This document shows positions 1-7,544 of a DNA stretch of 58,600 nt, in pieces (the first letter of the stretch is position 1; each line of letters opens with the position of its first letter). Made by a program: the position numbers and the translations under genes. The stretch lies in NCBI GenBank assembly GCA_934202095.1, contig CAKPXN010000004.1, forward strand, positions 1 to 58,600. Reading direction: 5' to 3'. Below the pieces are notes generated by a model. It was not told the origin of the DNA. It saw only the letters and a program-made list of their open reading frames with translations, and did no database searches. The stretch comes from an uncultured Veillonella sp. (lineage in GTDB: Bacteria > Bacillota > Negativicutes > Veillonellales > Veillonellaceae).

Positions 1-293
1 CTATTAAACCCTTAAGTACAATTCCTGGTATTCACTCCTTAAGTCCACGTTTATATGATGAAATTGTAGATGGTATAACGAATGCTTTTGGACAAAAAAA
101 TTTACCAGGCATTAATGTAAAACATAGAAAAGGTTTTATAGAGATTAATGTGTATGTACGTTGTCTATACGGATATAATGTAATATATATTGCGAAACAA
201 TTGCAGTCTGAAATTAAACAAACATTAAAGAATACGCTTGACCTTGATCACGTAAAGGTTGATGTACATATTGAAGGAATTATCAAAGAATAA
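1..293 (+). CDS. Asp23/Gls24 family envelope-stress protein (3' part)
   Basis: The open frame entering from the left edge encodes 96 residues and stops just before nusB. The visible part reads like the Asp23/Gls24 family: a segment ending in VNVYV-like text (INVYVRCLYGYNV), an amphipathic helix (IAKQLQSEIKQTL) and a closing strand (HVKVDVHIEGI). Family members are small cytoplasmic or membrane-anchored proteins linked to envelope stress; a copy just upstream of nusB is common in Firmicutes. The start lies outside the window. Its stop is 9 bases before the nusB start and shares the leader AAGGAGA, so co-transcription is likely. Function is from family resemblance only. Confidence 0.8.
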   Translation, partial: IKPLSTIPGIHSLSPRLYDEIVDGITNAFGQKNLPGINVKHRKGFIEINVYVRCLYGYNVIYIAKQLQSEIKQTLKNTLDLDHVKVDVHIEGIIKE

Positions 294-302
294 GGAGACA
301 AT

Positions 303-707
303 ATGTCTAAAAAGAGAAATAGACGTGAAGCACGTCAATATGCATTCCAAGTTCTATATGCAAATGAATTTCATACCTCCAAGGATGATGTGATCTTCCC
401 AGATGGAGAAATTTCATTATCTATGGATATTGCCTATGCAAACCAAATAATCGATGGTGTATTATCACATCTTGTAGAAATCGACACACTACTTGAACCA
501 TATTGTACAAAACGAAAATTTGAACTTATGGATAAAGTAGATCGCGCCATTTTACGTCTTGCTATTTGGGAACTTAACTACAATAGTGAAGATGTATCTC
601 CATCTATTGTTATCAATGAGGCTGTACAATTAGCAAAATCCTTTGGATCTGATGCATCTTATAAATTAATTAATGCGATTCTAGATGCTTATAATAAGAG
701 TAAATAA
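303..707 (+). CDS. nusB: Transcription antitermination factor NusB
   Basis: NusB is an all-helical RNA-binding protein that with NusE (S10) forms the boxA-binding part of the rRNA antitermination complex. At 134 residues it has the usual length. The N-terminal helix RREARQYAFQVLYANEF and the C-terminal stretch INEAVQLAKSFG...YKLINAILD are family hallmarks. The ATG follows AAGGAGA at the usual distance. Its TAA stop overlaps the ATG of the next gene by one base, indicating translational coupling. The order nusB-xseA-xseB-ispA is conserved in many Firmicutes. Confidence 0.97.
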   Translation: MSKKRNRREARQYAFQVLYANEFHTSKDDVIFPDGEISLSMDIAYANQIIDGVLSHLVEIDTLLEPYCTKRKFELMDKVDRAILRLAIWELNYNSEDVSPSIVINEAVQLAKSFGSDASYKLINAILDAYNKSK

Positions 708-1645
708 TGAAACGATATTTTCTAGGAATTGACACAAGCTGTTATACGACAAGCTGTGCCATTATTGATGATGAACTAAATATAGTAGGGGAAGCTCGAA
801 AAATTTTAGATGTAAAGCCCGGAATGAAGGGACTTCAACAATCTAATATGGTGTTTCAACATACAAAGGTATTGCCTCGTCTTATCGAAGAATTACCTCA
901 AGTTCCATTATCGGGTATTGGTGTTAGTGCCTTTCCTAGACGCTCTGATGATTCCTATATGCCGGCCTTTCTTGTTGGTCATGGTTTCGCTAGAGCACTA
1001 AGTCATATGATGCAAGTACCAATGTATGAATTTGCGCATCAAGAAAATCATATTTTAGCAGCCCTAAGGGAAATTGGACATGTCCCTACGCATCCATTCT
1101 ATAGCTTACATCTTTCTGGTGGTACTACAGAACTTGTTTTAACAGAATATAAAGGTAAGGGTGTTTTTGAAAGCTCTATTATCGGTGGTTCAAAGGATCT
1201 ACAAGGTGGACAATTTGTCGATCGTGTAGGGGTTGCATTAGGTATTCAATTTCCTTGTGGCAAAGAATTAGAAATACTTTCTGCACAAACAGATACGTAT
1301 GATCCGTTACCTTCCTCTGTCAAAGAAGGATGGATTAGCTTTGCTGGTCCTTGTAGTGCTGCACTACGTAATATTGAAAAAGGGGCGTCACCTGCATCTA
1401 TAAGTAAGGCACTATTTAGTTGCATAGGAAATTCTCTAGAAAAATTATTAACCTATCATCTCAAACATACACCAGTATCAACATTAATTGCTGTTGGTGG
1501 TGTAATGAGTAATTCTATACTACGCAATCGTCTTAATGGTTTTTGTCATAAGAATAACGTAACGGTTCATTTTGCTAATCCTAAATTCTCTGTCGACAAT
1601 GCTACAGGCAATGCTTACGGGGCATTCTTAGCAACACAAAAGTAG
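707..1645 (+). CDS. TsaD/Kae1-like protein (M22 'glycoprotease' paralogue)
   Basis: A 312-residue ASKHA-fold protein related to TsaD, which transfers threonylcarbamoyl to A37 of ANN-decoding tRNAs. The nucleotide-binding start GIDTSCYTTSCAII (residues 7-20), the metal-binding pair H111-x3-H115 (HQENH), GGTTEL near 138 and GGVMSN near 265 are visible. It is shorter than typical TsaD (about 340) and sits between nusB and xseA, where Clostridia and Negativicutes carry a second TsaD-like gene; the true tsaD is usually elsewhere with tsaB/tsaE. I therefore call it a paralogue of uncertain role, not tsaD. It is coupled to nusB by a one-base overlap. Confidence 0.8.
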   Translation: MKRYFLGIDTSCYTTSCAIIDDELNIVGEARKILDVKPGMKGLQQSNMVFQHTKVLPRLIEELPQVPLSGIGVSAFPRRSDDSYMPAFLVGHGFARALSHMMQVPMYEFAHQENHILAALREIGHVPTHPFYSLHLSGGTTELVLTEYKGKGVFESSIIGGSKDLQGGQFVDRVGVALGIQFPCGKELEILSAQTDTYDPLPSSVKEGWISFAGPCSAALRNIEKGASPASISKALFSCIGNSLEKLLTYHLKHTPVSTLIAVGGVMSNSILRNRLNGFCHKNNVTVHFANPKFSVDNATGNAYGAFLATQK

Positions 1646-1652
1646 GTATATC

Positions 1653-2876
1653 GTGAATGTATTGAGTATTACCCAATTAAATAACTTAATAAAACGAACA
1701 ATAGATAGGGAGTATCTCCTAAAAAATGTCTATGTTAGTGGTACGATAACAAATGCTAAGCGTCATAGTAGCGGTCATGTGTACTTTTCCTTAAAGGATG
1801 AGGAATCATCTATAGATGTAACAATGTGGTCTAGCACGGTTCAAAGCAAAGGACTCGCTAATGCATTTCAAAACGGATTATTAGTAACCATCAAGGCATC
1901 AGTTAATTTCTATAACAAAATGGGCCGTTTAAATCTTATCGCATCAGATATGCAGGTTGGCTCTAAAAGCCCGTTGCAGCTTGAATTCGATGCTCTGCAA
2001 AGGGAATTATCTGCATTAGGCTATTTTGATGAGGCACATAAACAACCAATACCAGTTTTATCAAGTTGTATTGGTATTGTCACATCTTCTACAGGTGCTG
2101 TTTTACACGATATATTACATATTAGTGAACATAGAAATCCGCTTATGCAATTTAAATTATTCTCTGTACCAGTTCAGGGAACAACAGCAGGTCCAATTAT
2201 AGCTAAGGGAATTGAAGCAGCTGATAAAGATCCAGATGTTGATGTCATTATCGTCGGTCGCGGCGGTGGTTCAATGGAGGATTTATGGTGTTTTAACGAT
2301 AGAGTTGTTATCGAAGCTATTTACAATGCATCTACACCTATTATTTCTGCAGTAGGTCATGAAACAGATTATACATTAGCTGATTACGCTGCTGATATGC
2401 GTGGTGCTACACCTAGTCATGCCGCAGAAATTGCAGTGCTTCCGTTGACTACATTGCAACAGAATTTACAACAAAAACTTGATTATTTACAGTATGTAAT
2501 GGATCAAACATTACAGCAAAAACGTATTGAATTAAGTACGATTTTTAATCGTCGCCTCGGGTTTCCTGCATTACAATTACTGCATAAGCAAAATTCTCTC
2601 CTACAATCCTATAGGGAGAAATTGCAATCCCTAGCGTCACAACGATGGCAACAGGAAAAGCATAAACTTTCACTATTAACACAGGAATTATCACTACAAA
2701 ATCCAATCCATTTAATGGTGAAAGGCTATTCTAAAATAGAAAAAGAGGGACACACCATAAGTTCAATTCACAATATGGCCAAAGGAGATGTATTTAACAT
2801 TACATTGCGTGATGGTTCTATAAAAGCAGTTGTAGAGGAGGTATTACCGGATGGCAACATCACTGAAAAGTTATGA
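1653..2876 (+). CDS. xseA: Exodeoxyribonuclease VII large subunit
   Basis: XseA is the catalytic subunit of exonuclease VII, which degrades single-stranded DNA to oligonucleotides. The 407 residues show the N-terminal OB fold (VYVSGTITNAKRHSSGHVYF), the core motif VDVIIVGRGGGSMEDLWCFND, the downstream VGHETDYTLADYAADMRG and PSHAAE, then a long coiled-coil region of Gln/Leu-rich text and a C-terminal segment that ends in ITLRDG. The start is GTG at 1653. The last 26 bases overlap the start of xseB, so the two subunits are translationally coupled. Confidence 0.97.
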   Translation: MNVLSITQLNNLIKRTIDREYLLKNVYVSGTITNAKRHSSGHVYFSLKDEESSIDVTMWSSTVQSKGLANAFQNGLLVTIKASVNFYNKMGRLNLIASDMQVGSKSPLQLEFDALQRELSALGYFDEAHKQPIPVLSSCIGIVTSSTGAVLHDILHISEHRNPLMQFKLFSVPVQGTTAGPIIAKGIEAADKDPDVDVIIVGRGGGSMEDLWCFNDRVVIEAIYNASTPIISAVGHETDYTLADYAADMRGATPSHAAEIAVLPLTTLQQNLQQKLDYLQYVMDQTLQQKRIELSTIFNRRLGFPALQLLHKQNSLLQSYREKLQSLASQRWQQEKHKLSLLTQELSLQNPIHLMVKGYSKIEKEGHTISSIHNMAKGDVFNITLRDGSIKAVVEEVLPDGNITEKL

Positions 2877-3057
2877 AAAAAAATATAAAGCTCTTGAAGA
2901 TATTGTTCGCCAACTCGACGATGGTGAATTATCTATGTCAGAGTTGTTAAATCAATATAAAAAAGGCTTAACCTTAGTGAAGGAATGTGCAGATATGCTG
3001 GATTCTGTGGAAGGTGAAATCCAACAGATTATCGAAGAGGTACGCATCGGAGAGTAA
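2851..3057 (+). CDS. xseB: Exodeoxyribonuclease VII small subunit
   Basis: A 68-residue two-helix protein with the family signature YEKKYKALEDIVRQLDDGELSM followed by a second helix rich in acidic residues (here cited in pieces: LNQYKKGL and IIEEVRIGE). XseB binds the XseA coiled coil in several copies and restrains its nuclease activity. It starts inside xseA, behind a GAGGAGG at 2835-2841 that lies in the xseA coding region, and ends 6 bases before ispA. Confidence 0.96.
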   Translation: MATSLKSYEKKYKALEDIVRQLDDGELSMSELLNQYKKGLTLVKECADMLDSVEGEIQQIIEEVRIGE

Positions 3058-3063
3058 TGAGCT

Positions 3064-3942
3064 ATGTTAAAGACATATTTAGAATCTAGCAAACAATCGA
3101 TTGAGCAATGGTTAAGTACCGTATTAAATTCGCCTATACCAGAATATAAACGTTTATATGAATCCATGAACTATAGTTTATTACAAGGGGGGAAGCGGAT
3201 TCGTCCCATCTTAACCAAAGCCGTTTTAGATGCAATGAAGGTTGATGCATCATTATATAAAGAGTTCTTATGTGCATTGGAATGTATTCATACATATTCA
3301 CTAATTCATGATGATTTACCAGCCATGGATAATGATGATTATCGCCGAGGCAATTTAACTAACCATAAGGTATACGGAGATGGTATGGCAATTTTAGCAG
3401 GTGATGGTTTATTGACCTATGCATTTCAACTTTGTACTGAAAATACAACCGCATCAGCTGAGCAAAAAATCAAGGCTATCCAATGTTTAGCGACTGCTGC
3501 TGGTCCTGAAGGCATGGTAGGTGGACAAGCTTTCGATTTACTATCTGAAGGTAAACATATCCCACTAGAGGAATTAAAAGTTTTGCATAGTGGAAAAACA
3601 GGCGCTTTATTTAATGCGGCTATTGAATTAGGACTTATCCTATCTAATGCTGACCAAGCAAAATATGCAGCCTATATGACATATGCTAATTGTCTCGGTT
3701 TGCTATTCCAGATTACAGATGATATTCTTGATGTAACGGGAACCATTGAAGAGTTAGGTAAAACACCTGGTAGTGATATACGACAAGATAAATCTACTTA
3801 TGTTTCATTATTGGGGCTAGATGAGGCACGTAATGAAGCGCATGTGGTCGCACAAAAAGCACATGCTGCTCTAGCAACAATTGAAGATGATACTCATATA
3901 TTAAGTGCTATTATTGATTATTTAATGGATCGTACACATTAA
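3064..3942 (+). CDS. ispA: Farnesyl diphosphate synthase (short-chain trans-prenyltransferase)
   Basis: The enzyme condenses isopentenyl diphosphate with dimethylallyl and geranyl diphosphate to give farnesyl diphosphate, the precursor of undecaprenyl lipid and quinone tails. The first aspartate-rich motif is at residues 83-89 (DDLPAMD, with RRG following), the second is DDILD near 220; QGGKRIRP near 41-48 binds substrate diphosphate. At 292 residues it is of typical length. dxs, which often follows ispA in Firmicutes, is not here; a divergent-PAP2 gene follows instead after 20 bases. Confidence 0.95.
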   Translation: MLKTYLESSKQSIEQWLSTVLNSPIPEYKRLYESMNYSLLQGGKRIRPILTKAVLDAMKVDASLYKEFLCALECIHTYSLIHDDLPAMDNDDYRRGNLTNHKVYGDGMAILAGDGLLTYAFQLCTENTTASAEQKIKAIQCLATAAGPEGMVGGQAFDLLSEGKHIPLEELKVLHSGKTGALFNAAIELGLILSNADQAKYAAYMTYANCLGLLFQITDDILDVTGTIEELGKTPGSDIRQDKSTYVSLLGLDEARNEAHVVAQKAHAALATIEDDTHILSAIIDYLMDRTH

Positions 3943-3962
3943 ACATTAAAGGATGAAGTTAT

Positions 3963-4448
3963 ATGTACCATATTTTAGAGGAAATTTGTCATAATTATAT
4001 AGCGCAAGCGGCATTTTGGGGCTGGTTTTCAGCACAAGCCATTAAATTCTTATGGCAACTTGTCCGCTATCGTACATTGCGCTTTGAACGTTTAGTAGGT
4101 TCAGGAGGGTTTCCTAGCTCACATACATCCTTTGTTATTTCCACTACTGCCGCACTGTACTTTAAAAATAATGGTATTACTGATATATTTGTGGTAGCAT
4201 TAGTATTTTCGATTGTAGTCATGTATGATGCATCTGGTGTACGTCGCCAAGCAGGTCGCCAAGCACAAATATTAAACCAAATTGTGGAGTATTTTAGTAA
4301 ACGAAATATTCCTGTTATTTTAAAAGACCGAGAAATTGCTTTAAAAGAATTACTAGGTCATACGCCAGTTGAAGTATTCGGTGGTTTAGTATTAGGTATT
4401 CTAATAGCTTATATTCAATATTTCTATATATATAATGGTGTCATATGA
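3963..4448 (+). CDS. Divergent PAP2 family membrane protein (YuiD-like)
   Basis: A 161-residue membrane protein. The family motifs GGFPSSHTSF (around residue 48) and the C-terminal KELLGHTPVEVFGG mark the 'divergent PAP2' family, related to acid phosphatase/vanadium haloperoxidase proteins. At least three hydrophobic segments are visible (residues about 60-85 and 135-157 being clearest). A role in dephosphorylating a prenyl-diphosphate lipid is plausible given its place directly after ispA, but this is inference. The TGA stop overlaps the ATG of tlyA (ATGA). Confidence 0.85.
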   Translation: MYHILEEICHNYIAQAAFWGWFSAQAIKFLWQLVRYRTLRFERLVGSGGFPSSHTSFVISTTAALYFKNNGITDIFVVALVFSIVVMYDASGVRRQAGRQAQILNQIVEYFSKRNIPVILKDREIALKELLGHTPVEVFGGLVLGILIAYIQYFYIYNGVI

Positions 4449-5248
4449 GTAATAAAGAACGTTTAGATATTCTCCTTGTTAACCGAGGCTTATTTGAAAG
4501 TCGTGAAAAAGCAAAAGCCGCTATTATGGCTGGTCAAATCTTTATGGATACAACACGAATTGATAAGGCTGGTACTAAAATTCCTGTAGATGCAAATATT
4601 ACAGTGAAAGGTAATACCTTACCATATGTAAGTCGTGGGGGGCTGAAATTAGAAAAAGCTATTCAAATATATCCTATTGATCTAACTGGTGCTGTTATGG
4701 TTGATATTGGAGCTAGCACGGGTGGATTTACAGATTGTGCATTACAAAATGGTGCATCCAAGGTGTTTGCCATTGATGTAGGCTATAACCAATTAGCTTG
4801 GAAACTACGTCAAGATGAACGCGTAATCAACATGGAAAAGCAAAATATACGTGCGGTTACTGCAGAACAATTAGGTGAGCTAGTAGATTTTATTTCTATT
4901 GATGTAGCTTTTATATCTCTTGATAAGGTGTTGCCTGTAGCGACAACACTATTAAAAGATACAGGTTCATTAGTAGCTCTCATCAAGCCTCAATTTGAAG
5001 CCGGTAAAGAAAAGGTTGGCAAGGGAGGTATTGTTCGAGATAGAGCCGTACACGAAGAGGTGCTTTCACGTATATTACAGGTTGCGTATGATTGCAAATT
5101 ATATTTACATGGATTAACCTTCTCACCAATTAAAGGGACAGAAGGCAATATTGAGTTTTTAGGATATTTTACTAAATCTGAAGAAGGTGCATTATCTATA
5201 ACTAATGAATTAATTACAGCAGTTGTAGATGAGGCTCACACGCTATAG
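4445..5248 (+). CDS. tlyA: TlyA family rRNA 2'-O-methyltransferase
   Basis: An N-terminal S4 RNA-binding domain (RLDILLVNRGLFESREKAKA) is followed by a FtsJ-like methyltransferase domain with the SAM-binding motif DIGASTGGFTDCAL and the catalytic-lysine region ALIKPQFEAG. TlyA proteins methylate 2'-hydroxyls of cytidines in 16S and, in some species, 23S rRNA; this modification is associated with capreomycin sensitivity in mycobacteria. The older label 'hemolysin' is not supported by the domain content. The gene overlaps the previous one by four bases and precedes nadK by 11 bases, the common tlyA-nadK order. Confidence 0.93.
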   Translation: MSNKERLDILLVNRGLFESREKAKAAIMAGQIFMDTTRIDKAGTKIPVDANITVKGNTLPYVSRGGLKLEKAIQIYPIDLTGAVMVDIGASTGGFTDCALQNGASKVFAIDVGYNQLAWKLRQDERVINMEKQNIRAVTAEQLGELVDFISIDVAFISLDKVLPVATTLLKDTGSLVALIKPQFEAGKEKVGKGGIVRDRAVHEEVLSRILQVAYDCKLYLHGLTFSPIKGTEGNIEFLGYFTKSEEGALSITNELITAVVDEAHTL

Positions 5249-5259
5249 GAGATAGATAT

Positions 5260-6144
5260 ATGCGTATTGGTTTTTTCCCTAATATGGGTAAAAGTACAAT
5301 CATGGCCGTCCTTAAAATGGCAGCTCATATCTGTAGAGAAGAGCAAATAGAAGTATATTTACCAGATGATCTTGAAAGACCTGATACTTACAAGGTATTA
5401 CAAATACCAAAGGAAAATGTACTTCCTAGGCCAGAGATTTTTAAACATATTGATGTAGCATTTAGTTTTGGTGGCGATGGCACCATCATCCATTTAGCAC
5501 GTCAAATTTTCTCTTATAATATTCCTGTATGTGGTATTAACTTAGGGGAACTTGGTTTCTTAAATCAAATTGAAGTCCATCAATTACAAAGTCATATTAA
5601 ACGCATTGCTCAAGGTGACTATACAATTGAAAAACGAGGCCATCTTCATGCCTATATAGATAGGGAAGACGGAACAAGAGAAGACTTAGTCCCAATTATT
5701 AATGAAGTCGTTATTACACGTTCTGAACCTGCTAAAATGGCGCGTATCAATTTAGCTGTAAATGGACAACATACGCAGATGTATCCTTCTGATGGACTGA
5801 TTATTTCATCAGCTACAGGTTCTACAGGGTATAATTTATCCGCTGGTGGTCCTATTATGAAGCCAGATAATCGGTCTATTATTATAACCCCAGTTGCGCC
5901 ACATTTAATTCAAGGCATCTCTATGGTCTTAGAAGAACATGATACGATTCAAATTACAATGCCTGAACGTGAACCTAAATTGCATATATGCATAGATGGT
6001 ACATTTGACTATTCATTTACTAACAAAGAAGCTTTACATATTTCATCGAATCCTGTGTATTGTTTATTTGTTCGATTTAAAGATCAATGTTTCTTTGGCA
6101 CATTATTTAAAAAATTAGCATCTCGTAGGGACGAGTTATTATAA
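5260..6144 (+). CDS. nadK: NAD kinase
   Basis: Phosphorylates NAD to NADP. The 294-residue protein has the diagnostic FGGDGTIIHLAR motif (about residues 70-81), the NE motif (INEVVITRS, near 148) and the glycine-rich SDGLIISSATGSTGYNLSAG motif. The N-terminal segment MRIGFFPNMGK is typical. ATG follows TAGGAGATAG. It sits in the conserved tlyA-nadK-(methylase)-argR-recN order. Confidence 0.97.
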   Translation: MRIGFFPNMGKSTIMAVLKMAAHICREEQIEVYLPDDLERPDTYKVLQIPKENVLPRPEIFKHIDVAFSFGGDGTIIHLARQIFSYNIPVCGINLGELGFLNQIEVHQLQSHIKRIAQGDYTIEKRGHLHAYIDREDGTREDLVPIINEVVITRSEPAKMARINLAVNGQHTQMYPSDGLIISSATGSTGYNLSAGGPIMKPDNRSIIITPVAPHLIQGISMVLEEHDTIQITMPEREPKLHICIDGTFDYSFTNKEALHISSNPVYCLFVRFKDQCFFGTLFKKLASRRDELL

Positions 6145-6159
6145 GGAGTGTGAACGCAT

Positions 6160-6735
6160 ATGATTAATATCAACAATGCAGTTCAATTTCAACATCTTAT
6201 TTGGGATCGTATTATGAAATCTGCCTCTGTTGTAGTGGATGCAACATGTGGTAATGGCCATGATTTACTGTATTTAGCAGAACGAGCTCAACCTGAGTGT
6301 CATTTATATGGCATAGACATTCAAGAACAGGCTGTCAGTGCTAGCAGGGAATTACTAGCATCCAAGAAATTGCAGTCAAATGTAACAATTACATTTTTAC
6401 ACAATTCTCACGACATTGCACTTCATCAAGAAATCAAAGAAAATACCATTGATTTAATTATATTTAATTTAGGGTATTTACCCGGTGGAGATCATAGCAT
6501 CATAACACGCCCTCATAATACGATTGAGGCTCTAAACAATGCATTTCCTAAACTCGCTAAAGATGGAATCATTACTATCGTGGCATATCCTGGCACACCG
6601 GAGGGGATGGAAGAGAAAGAGGTATTGCATGAATATATAGCACAGTTAGATCAAGCAAAGTATAATGTATGCCATTGGCATCCCATAAATCAAGCTAACA
6701 ATCCACCTGAATTATATTTAATTCAAAAACGATAA
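6160..6735 (+). CDS. Putative rRNA methylase, YtqB/MraW-2 type SAM-dependent methyltransferase
   Basis: A compact 191-residue Rossmann methyltransferase. The SAM-binding motif is VVDATCGNGHDLLYLAE (about residues 25-41), the acidic motif II is LYGIDIQEQAV, and the motif-IV region IIFNLGYLPGGDH matches the 'putative rRNA methylase' family that includes B. subtilis YtqB. The substrate is not established from the sequence. The ATG is preceded by ATAAGGAGTG. It is the last gene before the terminator at 6812, so it closes the operon that starts upstream of the window. Confidence 0.85.
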   Translation: MININNAVQFQHLIWDRIMKSASVVVDATCGNGHDLLYLAERAQPECHLYGIDIQEQAVSASRELLASKKLQSNVTITFLHNSHDIALHQEIKENTIDLIIFNLGYLPGGDHSIITRPHNTIEALNNAFPKLAKDGIITIVAYPGTPEGMEEKEVLHEYIAQLDQAKYNVCHWHPINQANNPPELYLIQKR

Positions 6736-6811
6736 TTCCCATAACAGCTATCTTATACGTATAGTAAAATAATCTATACTTTTACTATACTAAAAATGCA
6801 TAATATGAAAT

Positions 6812-6835
6812 AAAAGACCCATTAAAGGGTCTTTT
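6812..6835 (+). terminator. Intrinsic terminator of the nusB-nadK unit
   Basis: AAAAGACCC pairs with GGGTCTTTT around a six-base loop, with the U-run inside the 3' arm. It separates the long upstream operon from argR. The rest of the 346-base gap (6736-7081) is AT-rich and contains the argR control region but no gene I can support. Confidence 0.85.
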
Positions 6836-6974
6836 ATTTATGCAACACACCTGTAAAAATCGTTAATCATAAATTCTCTATAAATAGATGAACCATATAT
6901 TATGTGTGTTTATAAGAGGTAAAAACTCCATAAATTAACTAATTATTAATTATTAGTACAATATGCATAACACG

Positions 6975-6999
6975 TATGGTATATACGGAATATACCATA
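6975..6999. promoter_or_regulatory. Perfect inverted repeat upstream of argR (possible operator)
   Basis: TATGGTATAT (6975-6984) and ATATACCATA (6990-6999) are exact inverted repeats separated by five bases. A further half-site TATGGTATA lies at 7015-7023 and overlaps the argR -10 box. Spacing and symmetry suggest a dimeric regulator site. It does not resemble the classical ARG box (TGAAT...ATTCA), so the regulator is unknown; ArgR autoregulation is only a guess. Confidence 0.5.
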
Positions 7000-7016
7000 T
7001 ATTAATTTTGAATATA

Positions 7017-7025
7017 TGGTATAAT
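7017..7025 (+). promoter_or_regulatory. Extended -10 promoter of argR
   Basis: TGGTATAAT is an exact TGNTATAAT extended -10 element about 57 bases before the argR ATG. No good -35 hexamer lies at 17 bp, which is usual for extended -10 promoters. The palindrome at 6975-6999 occupies the -35 region. Confidence 0.6.
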
Positions 7026-7081
7026 AATGTAAGAAAGATACTATTCTCTTTTATGTGCAAGTTTAAAAAAGGGAGCAAAAA

Positions 7082-7537
7082 ATGAAACGCTATCGTTATA
7101 ACAAAATTAAGGAAATCGTTCAGTCTAAGGCGATTGAGACACAAGAGGAGTTAGCAGCTGCCTTATTACAAGAAGGCATAGAAGTAACACAGGCTACTGT
7201 CTCTCGTGACATCAAAGAATTAATGTTAATTAAAATACCTACTGGCGATGGACATTATCGGTATGCATTATCTCCAGAGGAAAATGTGGTGTTATCGCGT
7301 AGTCGTATAAACCGCTTATTTCAAGACTCCTTAATCAAGGTTGATCATAGCTTAAATCAAGTCGTGCTACATACGATTCCTGGCTCTGCTCAATCTGTAG
7401 CATTTTCGATTGACCATGCTAAATGGTCAGAATTAATTGGCACACTTGCAGGGGACGACACGATTTTACTTATCGCACGCTCCGAAGCTGAGGTACCTGC
7501 AATTCTTTCTAGAATTCAAGATTTAATGAAGGATTAG
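7082..7537 (+). CDS. argR: Arginine repressor ArgR/AhrC
   Basis: A 151-residue arginine-responsive regulator. The N-terminal winged-helix domain carries TQEELAAALLQEGIEVTQAT followed by VSRDIKEL, and the C-terminal hexamerisation and arginine-binding domain carries GTLAGDDTILLIAR. ArgR/AhrC represses arginine biosynthesis and can activate catabolism. ATG follows AAAAAAGGGAGC. It precedes recN by 7 bases, the standard Firmicute argR-recN pair, and is preceded by its own promoter. Confidence 0.96.
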   Translation: MKRYRYNKIKEIVQSKAIETQEELAAALLQEGIEVTQATVSRDIKELMLIKIPTGDGHYRYALSPEENVVLSRSRINRLFQDSLIKVDHSLNQVVLHTIPGSAQSVAFSIDHAKWSELIGTLAGDDTILLIARSEAEVPAILSRIQDLMKD

Positions 7538-7544
7538 TAATTAT

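Noticed and set aside
4445..5248. TlyA as a hemolysin.
   Set aside because: The domain architecture is an S4 domain plus an rRNA methyltransferase.
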